DNA of 46,778 nucleotides from NCBI GenBank assembly GCA_015069625.1, contig SVIE01000005.1, forward strand, positions 1-46,778, written 5' to 3'. The position numbers and the translations under genes are program-made. Shown here piece after piece: positions 15,197 through 25,719 of the stretch; position 1 is the first letter of the stretch; the number at the start of each line of letters is the position of its first letter. The stretch comes from Clostridiales bacterium. GTDB taxonomy: Bacteria; Bacillota; Clostridia; Christensenellales; Borkfalkiaceae. Below the pieces are notes generated by a model, which made no database searches, was not told the origin of the DNA, and saw only the letters and a list, made by a program, of their open reading frames with translations.

Positions 15197-17791
15197 ATGA
15201 AAAAGAAGATTATATCAATTTTAATACTTTTAATTGTGAGCATAACGTGTTTTTCGCTTTACGCTTGTAACGAACAACCCCCAGCTGCTTTCAAAAAGCA
15301 GGAAAACAAAGGATATGCAACAGGGTTTAGTAAGCAAGTAGTAAGTGATTATAATGTAAAATATGAAACCGACCCGACGGTGACGGTGGATGAAGAGTTT
15401 AAGGCGGAACTAGAAAGTAAAGGTGATCATTACACCAAAGACGATCCTTATTATGACGAAGATTATGACGTAACGTTTAAAAAAGTAACCGCAACGGCAA
15501 ATTGGGAAAGTTTATGTGCTTTTGGCGCAAACGCAGACATATTTTATCCAGGAGCATTAATTGATCAGAAAACAGAAGCGCCCATTGAAATACAAAGAGC
15601 ACCATTAACAATAATGCTTAACGGACTTGAAGGAACTGTTAATGCTAACTTAGATATAAAAGAAACGGTTGATAAGCCATCTTTAGCAAACGTGAAAAAT
15701 AAAATTCAAACTTTGGTTAGCAGGGTGTTTGGCGAAAATAAGGCAAATGTTCCTTCCCGTGTTACTATGGAGATAAAAGAAATTGAAGACGCTAATGAAT
15801 TTGCTTTAAGTTTGGGGTTTGGTATTAAATATGGTGCATTTGATTTAGGTGAGCAGTTTGATTACAAAAAAAATAAAAAGCAAACCAATCTTGCAATTGT
15901 GTTGAAGCAAACGTATTTTGATGTTGCAGTTTCTCGTGAAGGCTATGGAGAATATCAATTTTTTGATGAAAGTATTCCAAAAAATCAAATAAGGGAAATG
16001 ATAGGTGATGAAAAAATACCCACGTATATTAGTTCGGTTTCCTATGGCAGAATGGCTATAATTAATATATCAACCAACTATACGAAGCAAGAAATAGAAA
16101 ATCAACTTTCAATAGGATGGAATAGAGACACAAATGAATTAGTGAATTTTTTCACAGGTGGCGGTGGTGTTTCAATAGACTTTCAAAGTGCATTAGAAAG
16201 TATTGTGGAAAATAAGGATACTGAAGTACGAGTATGGACTTATGGCGGAAACAATGAAACTGCTTTTGATGTAATTAGTGCAGGTAGCGACTTAGGTAAA
16301 ATAATTGATAATTTCAAAAAAGAATACGATAAATTATTTGCATTGCCTATTTTATATACTTTTAGACATTTAGACGGCACGTATGCAAATTATCAATCTG
16401 CCGCAACTTATACTGTTAAAGACGTAAAATATAACCCCAAATATCTTACCGATTGGTCATGGTTTGACACAATGCTTGAAGATGAATCGATAAGAACTTT
16501 AGAAACCCTAAAAATCGACTTTTTGGGCATGGGAAAAGATAACGTTAATGCTAACCGAATTATTAAAGTTCCAAGCAATATAAAAACCCTTGTTTTGCGT
16601 GGTGGGAACGATTTATATGGTGATGATTTGACCTATAAAAATCTATCGGTAGAAGTGGCGTATAGGGAAAATCCGCTAACAATTGTATTAGAGCATATAA
16701 ATATAAACGGCTACACTCAAACGGAAATAAAGGATAAAACCCCAACTGGCTATGATCCAAAACCATTTATTTCGTGTGACGTGGGTGTTGATATAACCGT
16801 TAAGGTTGTTGGCGACGTGTGTATTCGTGGTGGCGAAGGCAACCCTGCTATTAAAGTAGAAAATTTAATTATTTCAGGCTCTGGCAAGTTTGACGTTTAT
16901 GGTGGTAATGGCAAAGATGGAGCAGATAAGGGTAACTTTGAACTTGGTGAAGGAAAGGCTACTCCAATTCTATCAACAGCAGACAAAGCCGGTGGAGATG
17001 GTGGAAATGGCATGCCGGCATTGCAATGTAAAAATATTACTATTGCGCAGGATGTTGAAAGTACCACTATTTTAAGACTATATGGTGGTAATGGAGGCAA
17101 CGGCGGTGATGGAATGTCGTTTACAGGAGAAGGATCGTATGATGGTCATGCATATTTACCCAACGGTGGCAATGGAGGATACGGTGGTAATGGCGGCGCG
17201 CCGATTGATTTTTCTATATTGCAATCATTCATTATGCTAAATAATGAGATTACTCAATATTATTATTTTGGTAATGGTGGTAACGGTGGTAATGGCGGTG
17301 TAGGGGGCTCTGCATCAGATAAAAATGTAGATCATTCAGATTTTTCTGGTGTGGGTGGCCGTGGCGGTCATGGCGGCAGTGGATATAAAGCTGGTGCTGG
17401 TGGAAATGGCGGAAAAGGTGGAAATAAGAAACATTGGTATATAATAGCAGCACTATGTTCTACCTGTTTACAAGATGATGTAAATTTTGTTTCTGGCGAC
17501 GGTGGCAATGGCGGCAATGCTGGATCGGCAATAAACGGATACAAGATAGAAAATGGGGGAAATAAAACTACACTTCTTGGAGAATTAGGCGAAGTGGGTC
17601 GATTTGGAATAAGAGGGGAGTTAATACCTGTAAGTAAACCTATTGTTGGGGCAGGTATCGGACATTATGGTAAAAATGGAATTAATGGTATAAGATATAG
17701 TAACGAAAGTTTTGATGCGCTTAATTTATCAACATTTATAAATGCAATTCTATTAGATGGGACATATACACAAGAAGATATGATTGATTAA
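15197..17791 (+). CDS. Lipoprotein with cholesterol-dependent-cytolysin-like core and glycine-rich C-terminal domain
   Basis: Signal peptide and lipobox FSLYAC; CDC-like blocks ADIFYPGALI, RAPLTIMLNGLEG, YISSVSYGRMAIINISTN, VRVWTYGGNNETAFDVISAG, LPILYTFRHLDGTYANYQSAATYT; then GGNGGNGG repeats. No ECTGLAWEWWR-like undecapeptide. Confidence 0.72.
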   Translation: MKKKIISILILLIVSITCFSLYACNEQPPAAFKKQENKGYATGFSKQVVSDYNVKYETDPTVTVDEEFKAELESKGDHYTKDDPYYDEDYDVTFKKVTATANWESLCAFGANADIFYPGALIDQKTEAPIEIQRAPLTIMLNGLEGTVNANLDIKETVDKPSLANVKNKIQTLVSRVFGENKANVPSRVTMEIKEIEDANEFALSLGFGIKYGAFDLGEQFDYKKNKKQTNLAIVLKQTYFDVAVSREGYGEYQFFDESIPKNQIREMIGDEKIPTYISSVSYGRMAIINISTNYTKQEIENQLSIGWNRDTNELVNFFTGGGGVSIDFQSALESIVENKDTEVRVWTYGGNNETAFDVISAGSDLGKIIDNFKKEYDKLFALPILYTFRHLDGTYANYQSAATYTVKDVKYNPKYLTDWSWFDTMLEDESIRTLETLKIDFLGMGKDNVNANRIIKVPSNIKTLVLRGGNDLYGDDLTYKNLSVEVAYRENPLTIVLEHININGYTQTEIKDKTPTGYDPKPFISCDVGVDITVKVVGDVCIRGGEGNPAIKVENLIISGSGKFDVYGGNGKDGADKGNFELGEGKATPILSTADKAGGDGGNGMPALQCKNITIAQDVESTTILRLYGGNGGNGGDGMSFTGEGSYDGHAYLPNGGNGGYGGNGGAPIDFSILQSFIMLNNEITQYYYFGNGGNGGNGGVGGSASDKNVDHSDFSGVGGRGGHGGSGYKAGAGGNGGKGGNKKHWYIIAALCSTCLQDDVNFVSGDGGNGGNAGSAINGYKIENGGNKTTLLGELGEVGRFGIRGELIPVSKPIVGAGIGHYGKNGINGIRYSNESFDALNLSTFINAILLDGTYTQEDMID

Positions 17792-17910
17792 AGTGAAAGC
17801 ATCAAATATATATGATATGCCTTTATAATGATAACAAGAATATTGTAACAATCTTTTGAAAAAATAAGTGGGTACTTGCGTTATTATAGGCGGATTAACC
17901 GAAAGAGCAA

Positions 17911-17939
17911 AAAAGGCGTTGCAAATAGCAACGCCTTTT
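17911..17939. terminator. Bidirectional terminator
   Basis: AAAAGGCGTTGC-AAATA-GCAACGCCTTTT. Confidence 0.88.
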
Positions 17940-17964
17940 GATTGTCAATTTTTAACGGAAAATT

Positions 17965-19593
<1,629 letters not shown>

Positions 19594-19624
19594 TTATATC
19601 TCCTTAAACGAAACTGTGATTATT

Positions 19625-19912
19625 TTATTCTTCAACGATAGCAAGAATGTCGCTTTGACGAATAATAGTAAATTCTTTTCCGTCAACTTTGAATTCGCTA
19701 CCTGCATATTTATCATATAAAATGGTGTCGCCTTCTTTAACCTGCATAACGATTTCTTTTCCGTCAATAACACCACCGGGGCCAACGGCTACGATTTTAG
19801 CCATCTGCTGTTTTTCTTGGCTTGCTGATGGAAGAATAAATCCGCTTTTTGTTTTTTCTTCTTTTTCAAGGCTTTCAACAACAACTTTGTCGAACAAAGG
19901 TTTAACTTTCAT
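19625..19912 (-). CDS. groES: Co-chaperonin GroES
   Basis: MKVKPLFDKVVVESLEKEEKTKSGFILPSASQEKQQMAKIVAVGPGG. Confidence 0.99.
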   Translation of the reverse strand: MKVKPLFDKVVVESLEKEEKTKSGFILPSASQEKQQMAKIVAVGPGGVIDGKEIVMQVKEGDTILYDKYAGSEFKVDGKEFTIIRQSDILAIVEE

Positions 19913-19943
19913 AATTTATCTCCTTTTAACTTATAGTCGCAAA

Positions 19944-19970
19944 TTAGCACTCTAAACTTTCAAGTGCTAA
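19944..19970. promoter_or_regulatory. CIRCE element (HrcA operator)
   Basis: TTAGCACTC-N9-AAGTGCTAA, one mismatch to TTAGCACTC-N9-GAGTGCTAA, just upstream of groES. Confidence 0.93.
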
Positions 19971-19986
19971 CTTCTATTATATACCG

Positions 19987-20184
19987 ATAATAAATTTTGT
20001 CAATAATTTCCACTAATAAAATATTAAAAATATTTATTATTTTTGTAAAAGAAACACGAAAGCGCAGCGAACGTGATTTTGCAAAATAATAAATTTTGTC
20101 AATAATTTCCACTAATAAAATATTAAAAATATTTATTATTTTTGTAAAAGAAACACGAAAGCACAGCGAACGTGATTTTGCAAA
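19987..20184. repeat. Two tandem 99-bp direct repeats
   Basis: Copies 19987-20085 and 20086-20184 appear identical except GCGCAGCG vs GCACAGCG. Confidence 0.93.
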
Positions 20185-20219
20185 AACTCGGCGAAAAGCA
20201 AAAACTAGTAAACAAAAAT

Positions 20220-20251
20220 GCCATTTAAGTCCGACATAGGACTAAAATGGC
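20220..20251 (-). terminator. Terminator for the minus-strand XRE gene
   Basis: GCCATTTAAGTCC-GACATA-GGACTAAAATGGC with T run on the minus strand. Confidence 0.75.
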
Positions 20252-20299
20252 GCAAAAATTAGTATGATTTAAGACTATAAATGAAATTTTTAAGGTGAT

Positions 20300-20515
20300 T
20301 TATTTTTCGTACGGGTCGGGTAAATCGGTTAAATTTAAGATGTAATCGGTGCTTACGTTATAAAAGACGGCAAGTTTTATAAGCACAATGGTTGGAATAT
20401 CATTTTCGCCCGTTTCGTATTTTGAATAACCTGTTTGCGACATGTTAAGTTCTTTTGCAACCTGTGTTTGATTAAGCCCACGTTCCTTTCGCAGTTCTGT
20501 AATCCGCTTATACAT
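20300..20515 (-). CDS. XRE family HTH regulator
   Basis: MYKRITELRKERGLNQTQVAKELNMSQTGYSKYETGENDIPTIVLIKLAVFYNVSTDYILNLTD. Confidence 0.92.
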   Translation of the reverse strand: MYKRITELRKERGLNQTQVAKELNMSQTGYSKYETGENDIPTIVLIKLAVFYNVSTDYILNLTDLPDPYEK

Positions 20516-20553
20516 TTTCTAATTTCCTTTCCTTTTTCTGAAATTATTATATG

Positions 20554-20599
20554 TAATCTGTTTTAGGTTATTGACTTTTAATCTGAAATAGGTTAAAAT
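20554..20599 (+). promoter_or_regulatory. Promoter with two putative XRE operators
   Basis: TAATCTGTTTTAGGTTA (20554-20570) and TAATCTGAAATAGGTTA (20579-20595) flank or overlap TTGACT (20571-20576) and TAAAAT (20594-20599). Confidence 0.7.
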
Positions 20600-20629
20600 A
20601 TGCATAAATTAAACAAAGGAGAAAGAAAA

Positions 20630-21058
20630 GTGGAAGAAATACTAAACATTATTACTTTGGTAAATTACGTTCAGGTGCATAGATTATCTGAAGGGGCGAT
20701 TGTTGGGATTATTGTCGGATGCATAGCTGGATTGATAATTTCAATTGTGTTGGCGGTGATTACTGCAAGAATTGCAGAAAGAAAAGGTTATCATTATTGG
20801 GGCTTTTTCTGGTTACATATATTGATTGGCATTTTAGCGTTGATATTAGTTGTGCTTATTGAAGATAGAGCAGAAAAATATAGACGTGAAGAATTAAGGC
20901 ATATGGAATTGATACGTTGTATCAAAGAAGGTAATATGACAAAAAAGAAGCCTGAGCCGGTAAGTGACGAATTATTTTGGATTTGTAAAAATTGCGGTGG
21001 CAAAAATAGTGCTCAATACGATACTTGTGGTAGATGTGGGAATAAGAGAAGCGTTTAA
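20630..21058 (+). CDS. Membrane protein with C-terminal zinc ribbon
   Basis: TM segments GIIVGCIAGLIISIVLAVITA and WGFFWLHILIGILALILVVLI; C-terminal WICKNCGGKNSAQYDTCGRCG. GTG 20630 with AAAGGAG SD preferred over ATG 20600. Confidence 0.7.
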   Translation: MEEILNIITLVNYVQVHRLSEGAIVGIIVGCIAGLIISIVLAVITARIAERKGYHYWGFFWLHILIGILALILVVLIEDRAEKYRREELRHMELIRCIKEGNMTKKKPEPVSDELFWICKNCGGKNSAQYDTCGRCGNKRSV

Positions 21059-21070
21059 TAAAAACAAAAA

Positions 21071-21094
21071 CCCCCGAACGGAAAAGTTCGGGGG
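21071..21094. terminator. Bidirectional terminator
   Basis: CCCCCGAAC-GGAAAA-GTTCGGGGG. Confidence 0.88.
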
Positions 21095-21117
21095 TTTAAT
21101 TTTGCAATAAATTAAGT

Positions 21118-22455
21118 TTATGGAGTAACTCTGTTAATATCACGTGGGAACATTGTTGCTTCACGAACGTTTTTAGCGCCTAAAAGGTGCATGGTAAGTC
21201 TTTCTAATCCAAGACCTAAACCGCCGTGTGGTGGCGCACCGTATTTATGGAGCATGAGATAGGTTGCAAATTCTTCGGGGTTCATACCGCACTTAACCAT
21301 TTTTTCCACTTGCATGTTGTAATCGTGAATACGTTGTCCGCCCGAAGTAATTTCAAGCCCCCTGAATAAAAGGTCGAAAGATAAAGTATATTCAGGGTCG
21401 TTGGGGTCATCCATGGTATAGAAAGGACGTTTTTTAGAAGGATAGTGGGTAACGAAAATAAAGTCGCTATTAAATTCCTTTTTAGCGTATTTGCCGAGAA
21501 GTTGTTCTTCTTCAGGGTCAAAGTCCTTCATATCTGACGGCTTGTACTTAAACTTAGTCATCAAAAGTTCTTTTGCATCCATAAACTTAATGCAAGGAAT
21601 TTCGGTGATTTCAGGGATATCTGCGTGGAGAAGTGCAACTTCTTCAGCGTATTCCGTTTTAAGTAAATTCATAATATATTTAAGTGCGCCCGTTTCCATA
21701 TTCATAATATCGGTGAACGAGTTAATAAAGCCCATTTCAAAGTCCATTGAAATATATTCGTTTAAGTGGCGTGAAGTATCGTGATGTTCTGCACGGAAAA
21801 CAGGTGCGATTTCAAACACTCTTTCGTAAACGCCAACAAGTGCTTGTTTGTAAAGCTGTGGGCTTTGCGCAAGGTAAACTTGCTTTCCGAAATAATCTAA
21901 CTTGAATACGTTAGTTCCACCTTCTGCGCCTGCAAAGTTAATTTTAGGTGAACGAATTTCAGTAAAACCGTTTTTAGAAAGGTATTCTCTAAATCCCCTT
22001 GCGATACCTTCTTGAAGTTTGAATATTGCACGTTCCTTGGGGTTACGCATAGAAATTGGGCGAAGGTCTAAGATGGTGTTTAATTGAACGCCGTCAAGCC
22101 CCTTTTTATTTATAACGATAGGAAGCATTTCTGCGGGAAGAGAAAGGATATTAACGTTATGAATTTGAATTTCATATCTGTCGTTACCCTTTGCGTCCTT
22201 GCTGGAAACAACTTTACCCGTTACTTCAACGCATGCTTCTTCGCATAATTTTTCATCCCAACGGTAATCGGAAAATTCAGGTGCGTAAACGCATTGAATA
22301 GTGTCTCTTGACGTTCTAATAATAACGAAAGAAAATCCCGTCATTTCACGAATACGGTGAATATAACCGCAAATGGTTACTTCCTGCCCGTCGAAATTCT
22401 TAAAGTCGGAAAAAGCCGTGTACTTATTTTCAATAATACCATTAATTTTGTCCAT
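21118..22455 (-). CDS. aspS: Aspartyl-tRNA synthetase, archaeal-type short form (possibly non-discriminating)
   Basis: 445 aa without GAD insertion; PIVINKKGLDGVQLNTILDLRPISMRNPKERAIFKLQ, FRAEHHDTSRHLNEYISMDFEM, GGLGLGLERLTMHLLGAKNVREATMFPRD. Confidence 0.92.
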   Translation of the reverse strand: MDKINGIIENKYTAFSDFKNFDGQEVTICGYIHRIREMTGFSFVIIRTSRDTIQCVYAPEFSDYRWDEKLCEEACVEVTGKVVSSKDAKGNDRYEIQIHNVNILSLPAEMLPIVINKKGLDGVQLNTILDLRPISMRNPKERAIFKLQEGIARGFREYLSKNGFTEIRSPKINFAGAEGGTNVFKLDYFGKQVYLAQSPQLYKQALVGVYERVFEIAPVFRAEHHDTSRHLNEYISMDFEMGFINSFTDIMNMETGALKYIMNLLKTEYAEEVALLHADIPEITEIPCIKFMDAKELLMTKFKYKPSDMKDFDPEEEQLLGKYAKKEFNSDFIFVTHYPSKKRPFYTMDDPNDPEYTLSFDLLFRGLEITSGGQRIHDYNMQVEKMVKCGMNPEEFATYLMLHKYGAPPHGGLGLGLERLTMHLLGAKNVREATMFPRDINRVTP

Positions 22456-22844
22456 AATTGTTCTCCAAATTCAATTACAAAATATAATATCACTAAAATT
22501 ACTTTTAATCAAGTATTTATAAAAGTTTTTTGCGCTAATGCAAGGAATAAATTGTTAAACGGTTTAATATTCGTTAAAATTTTGCGGTAAAACTTAATCG
22601 TTTATGAATTGATAAAAATTCGTAAAAAAGGTCGAAAAGTGGGGGACGTATAGCGTTGAAATTAAAAAAAACGATAAAAAAATAAGAAATTTTATCCATT
22701 AAAAATGCGTTTTATGGCACTAAAACGGCACTTGAACGTAATAGGGTATAAAATTTTATTAAAAAATTTGAAATAAGGGTTGCTAAATTTGAATAATTAT
22801 GATAATATAAATAACAAGCGAAATCTAAGGAGGAAACCATAAAA

Positions 22845-25145
22845 ATGTGGGGTCTTATTGTTGCAGTTATAATTGCTGGTGTGGCTGGTGCTGCCATTGG
22901 TGGTGGTACGGTTGCGTATCAAAGGAAACTTAAAAAGAGCGTGTTGGACGAAAGAAAGGCAAACGAAGTTGCTGAAGAAAGACGTCAAGCGGCTCTCGCT
23001 AAAGAAGAAAGAGAAAAGGCAAAGAAAACTTGTGCATCTTGCTCAAGCGTTGTTCCTATGCTTGCAGAAAAATGCCCTGTTTGTGGAAAAGAACTTGATA
23101 TTCAAGGTAACGTTGTAAGCACGTCTGACGCATCCTTCTTATCAGATGAATTTAAGGCATCTGGAAACGGCCCTGTGTCTTGGGATAATGAAGATTCAGT
23201 TCCCGTTGGCGAAGGATTTTTAAAGACGGAACAAAAAGCGAAGAACGTTGACTGGAACGACGAAAGTCAAGCAGAACCTGTTAAACCACAACCGGTTGTT
23301 GTTCCCGTTGTAGAAAAATCTGCGCCCGTAGTAGAAGAAAAGCCCGTTGAACCAGTTGAAGAAGTGGTTGCTACTGCCGTTGAAGAACCGGTAGCCGAAG
23401 AACATTTTGAAGATATACCTGACGGTGCGGTTATTATTGCAAGCGGTCCTAGAAAGACGTTTAAGGAAGCTCTTGCAGAGAGCGATAAGGATACCCTTTC
23501 AAGATACGTTGACATCATGAGATACGCTCTTGAAAAGGAAGATACCAGAGAAAGTGAAGCGCAATATGCCGTTAGCGTTCTTTGTGGAAGACTTAAACTT
23601 ATGCAAGTTATGTTCCAACGTAATAAACTTATTTGCAAGTTTATGGCTGGAAGTTCAGAACTTAAAAAATATTCACAATCTGAAAAAACCGTAAAGATTA
23701 AAGAAAAACCCGTTATCGTTGAAATTGATTCAGATGAATCTGTTGAAGCGGCAAAAGAACTTATTGATATTTCGCACAAAAATATTCAAACTGCAAGAAA
23801 TAAAGAAATAAAGCCTAGCAAGGAAGAACAACTTGCACAAGCTCAAGCTGAAAAAGAAAGAAAAGCGCAGGAAGCGCAAGCAGCTAAAGAAGAAAAGGCT
23901 CGTTTAGCGGCAGAAGCAAAGGCTGAAAAAGAAAGAAAAGCGGCAGAAGCAAAAGCGGAAAAAGAGAGAAAGGCAGCTGAAGCAAAAGCAGCTAAAGAAG
24001 AAAAAGCTCGTTTAGCAGCGGAAGAAAAAGCAAGAAAAGAAGCCGAAAAGCAAGCAAAACTTGAAGCAGAAGCAAAGGCTAAAGCAGAAGCCGAAGAAAA
24101 GGCTAGACTCGAAGCGGAAGCTAAGGCTAAGGCAGAAGCTGAAGAACAAGCTAGACTTGAAGCGGAAGCAAAAGCAAAGGCAGAAGCTGAAGAAAAGGCT
24201 AGACTTGAAGCAGAAGCTAAGGCTAGACTTGAAGCGGAAGCAAAAGCCAAAGAAGAAGCAGAAAAACAGGCAGAAGTTGCACCTGTGGTTGTGGCACCTG
24301 TTGTAAACGAAGAAGAAAAGAAGGAGGAAGAACCTGTGAAAAAGGTAGCAGAAAAGAAGGCTACGGCAAAGAAAACTGCAGAAAAGAAACCCGCAGAAAA
24401 GAAAGTAGCGAAGGGCAAATGGTTAATCGAATTTAAGTCCGAAGGCGAATATATGGCAAAACTTGCTGCATCAAACGGCGAAGTTATGTTATCAAGTGAA
24501 ATTTATACAACCGAAGAAGGTGCAAGAGCAGGTATTGAAACCATCATCAAGAATACTATCAACGGTAACTTTATTGCATATCAAAACAAGAATGGTAGCT
24601 ACTACTATAAACTTAAAACAACAAACAATAAACTTCTTTGTGTTGGTGAAATCTATAAGACGAAAGAACAGTGCTTAAAGGCTATTGAATCCGTTAAGCG
24701 TATCGCTTCTGATGCGGTTGTTGCAGAAGGACTTGTTGAAGATGCGAAATACGTTGATTACGTTCCAGAGAAGAACGTTCAATATGCCGTAAAGGGAAAA
24801 GCACGTGGAAAATGGAAGGTTGAAGAAACCGAAGAAGGAATGTTTAGCGCAAAGCTTTATGCTTCTAACGGACAGCTCATGCTTGCGACTGAAGAAGTTT
24901 CAACCAAAGCAACGGCTAAAAAAGCCATTACTTCTGTTAAGAAATATTCTGCGGACGGCAACTTCATTATTGACCGTGATAAATTCGGCAGATTCTACTA
25001 TAAACTCCGTAACGCACAAAAATCAGTTGTATGTATCGGTGAAGCGTATGATTCTAAAGAATCATGCATTAGCGCATTAGAATCGGTTAGAAAGTTTGCA
25101 GAAATTGCAGACATTGAAGATGATGCTCCGGCAACAAAAGAATAA
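22845..25145 (+). CDS. Membrane-anchored zinc-ribbon / coiled-coil protein with C-terminal DUF1508 (YegP-like) repeats
   Basis: N-terminal TM; CASCSSVVPMLAEKCPVCGKE; long AEAKAEAEEKARLE coiled coil; WLIEFKSEGEYMAKLAASNGEVMLSSEIYTTEEGARAGIETI..NGNFIAYQNKNGSYYYKLKTTNNKLLCVGEIY repeat units. Confidence 0.82.
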   Translation: MWGLIVAVIIAGVAGAAIGGGTVAYQRKLKKSVLDERKANEVAEERRQAALAKEEREKAKKTCASCSSVVPMLAEKCPVCGKELDIQGNVVSTSDASFLSDEFKASGNGPVSWDNEDSVPVGEGFLKTEQKAKNVDWNDESQAEPVKPQPVVVPVVEKSAPVVEEKPVEPVEEVVATAVEEPVAEEHFEDIPDGAVIIASGPRKTFKEALAESDKDTLSRYVDIMRYALEKEDTRESEAQYAVSVLCGRLKLMQVMFQRNKLICKFMAGSSELKKYSQSEKTVKIKEKPVIVEIDSDESVEAAKELIDISHKNIQTARNKEIKPSKEEQLAQAQAEKERKAQEAQAAKEEKARLAAEAKAEKERKAAEAKAEKERKAAEAKAAKEEKARLAAEEKARKEAEKQAKLEAEAKAKAEAEEKARLEAEAKAKAEAEEQARLEAEAKAKAEAEEKARLEAEAKARLEAEAKAKEEAEKQAEVAPVVVAPVVNEEEKKEEEPVKKVAEKKATAKKTAEKKPAEKKVAKGKWLIEFKSEGEYMAKLAASNGEVMLSSEIYTTEEGARAGIETIIKNTINGNFIAYQNKNGSYYYKLKTTNNKLLCVGEIYKTKEQCLKAIESVKRIASDAVVAEGLVEDAKYVDYVPEKNVQYAVKGKARGKWKVEETEEGMFSAKLYASNGQLMLATEEVSTKATAKKAITSVKKYSADGNFIIDRDKFGRFYYKLRNAQKSVVCIGEAYDSKESCISALESVRKFAEIADIEDDAPATKE

Positions 25146-25160
25146 TTAACTGACAACTTA

Positions 25161-25195
25161 AAAAGGCAACGACTTTTCGTTGCCTTTTATTTTTT
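25161..25195 (+). terminator. Intrinsic terminator
   Basis: AAAAGGCAACGA-CTTT-TCGTTGCCTTTT followed by T run. Confidence 0.9.
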
Positions 25196-25202
25196 TTAGG
25201 CT

Positions 25203-25570
25203 CGTTCCCAATCTCTGATTAATAAAGCGCAAATAATAAACTTCGTGATAGTTCGTTAAACCCCTTGTCAATATGTATACTATTGACTTCGGGATTTGCC
25301 TGCTCTCACTTGTTTCTTATTCGCTCTTTTAATCAATCTCCGATTGGTCACTCGCCTTGGCTCTAACCCAATATCTGACAAAGTGTAATAATAAGCCTCG
25401 TGATAGTTCGTTAAACCCCTTGTCAATATGTATACTATTGACTTCGGGATTTGCCTGCTTTCACTTGTTTCTTATTCGCTCTTTTAATCAATCTCCGATT
25501 GGTCACTCGCCTTGGCTCTAACCCAATATCCGACAAAGTGTAGTAATAAACTTCGTGATAGTTCGTTAAA
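25203..25570. repeat. 155-bp tandem repeat, two full copies plus partial flanks
   Basis: CTTCGTGATAGTTCGTTAAA recurs at 25241, 25396 (CCTCG variant) and 25551; GTCAATATGTATACTATTGAC palindrome in both full copies. Confidence 0.92.
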
Positions 25571-25627
25571 TTTTGTAACAGAGCCTTATTTTTTAGATTT
25601 TAATATCGCTAACAACCGTTTTTACCG

Positions 25628-25654
25628 GCAGAGTCGTTTTGACTCTGCTTTTTT
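25628..25654 (+). terminator. Intrinsic terminator
   Basis: GCAGAGTC-GTTTT-GACTCTGC-TTTTTT. Confidence 0.85.
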
Positions 25655-25719
25655 GGTGTTTTGACGTGTAAAAATTAACAATTGTAGTATAAATAATAAC
25701 ATAATATTTTAAATAACTA

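Noticed and set aside
16900-17560. Mycobacterial-type PE-PGRS protein
   Set aside because: GGNGG repeats look similar, but there is no PE domain and the protein is a lipoprotein with a CDC-like N-terminus; similarity is compositional.
23843-24418. 191-aa minus-strand A/S/F-rich ORF
   Set aside because: Reverse complement of the A/K/E coiled-coil repeats; low-complexity artefact.
25203-25570. Possible CRISPR array
   Set aside because: 155-bp units are contiguous with no unique spacers and no cas genes are visible.
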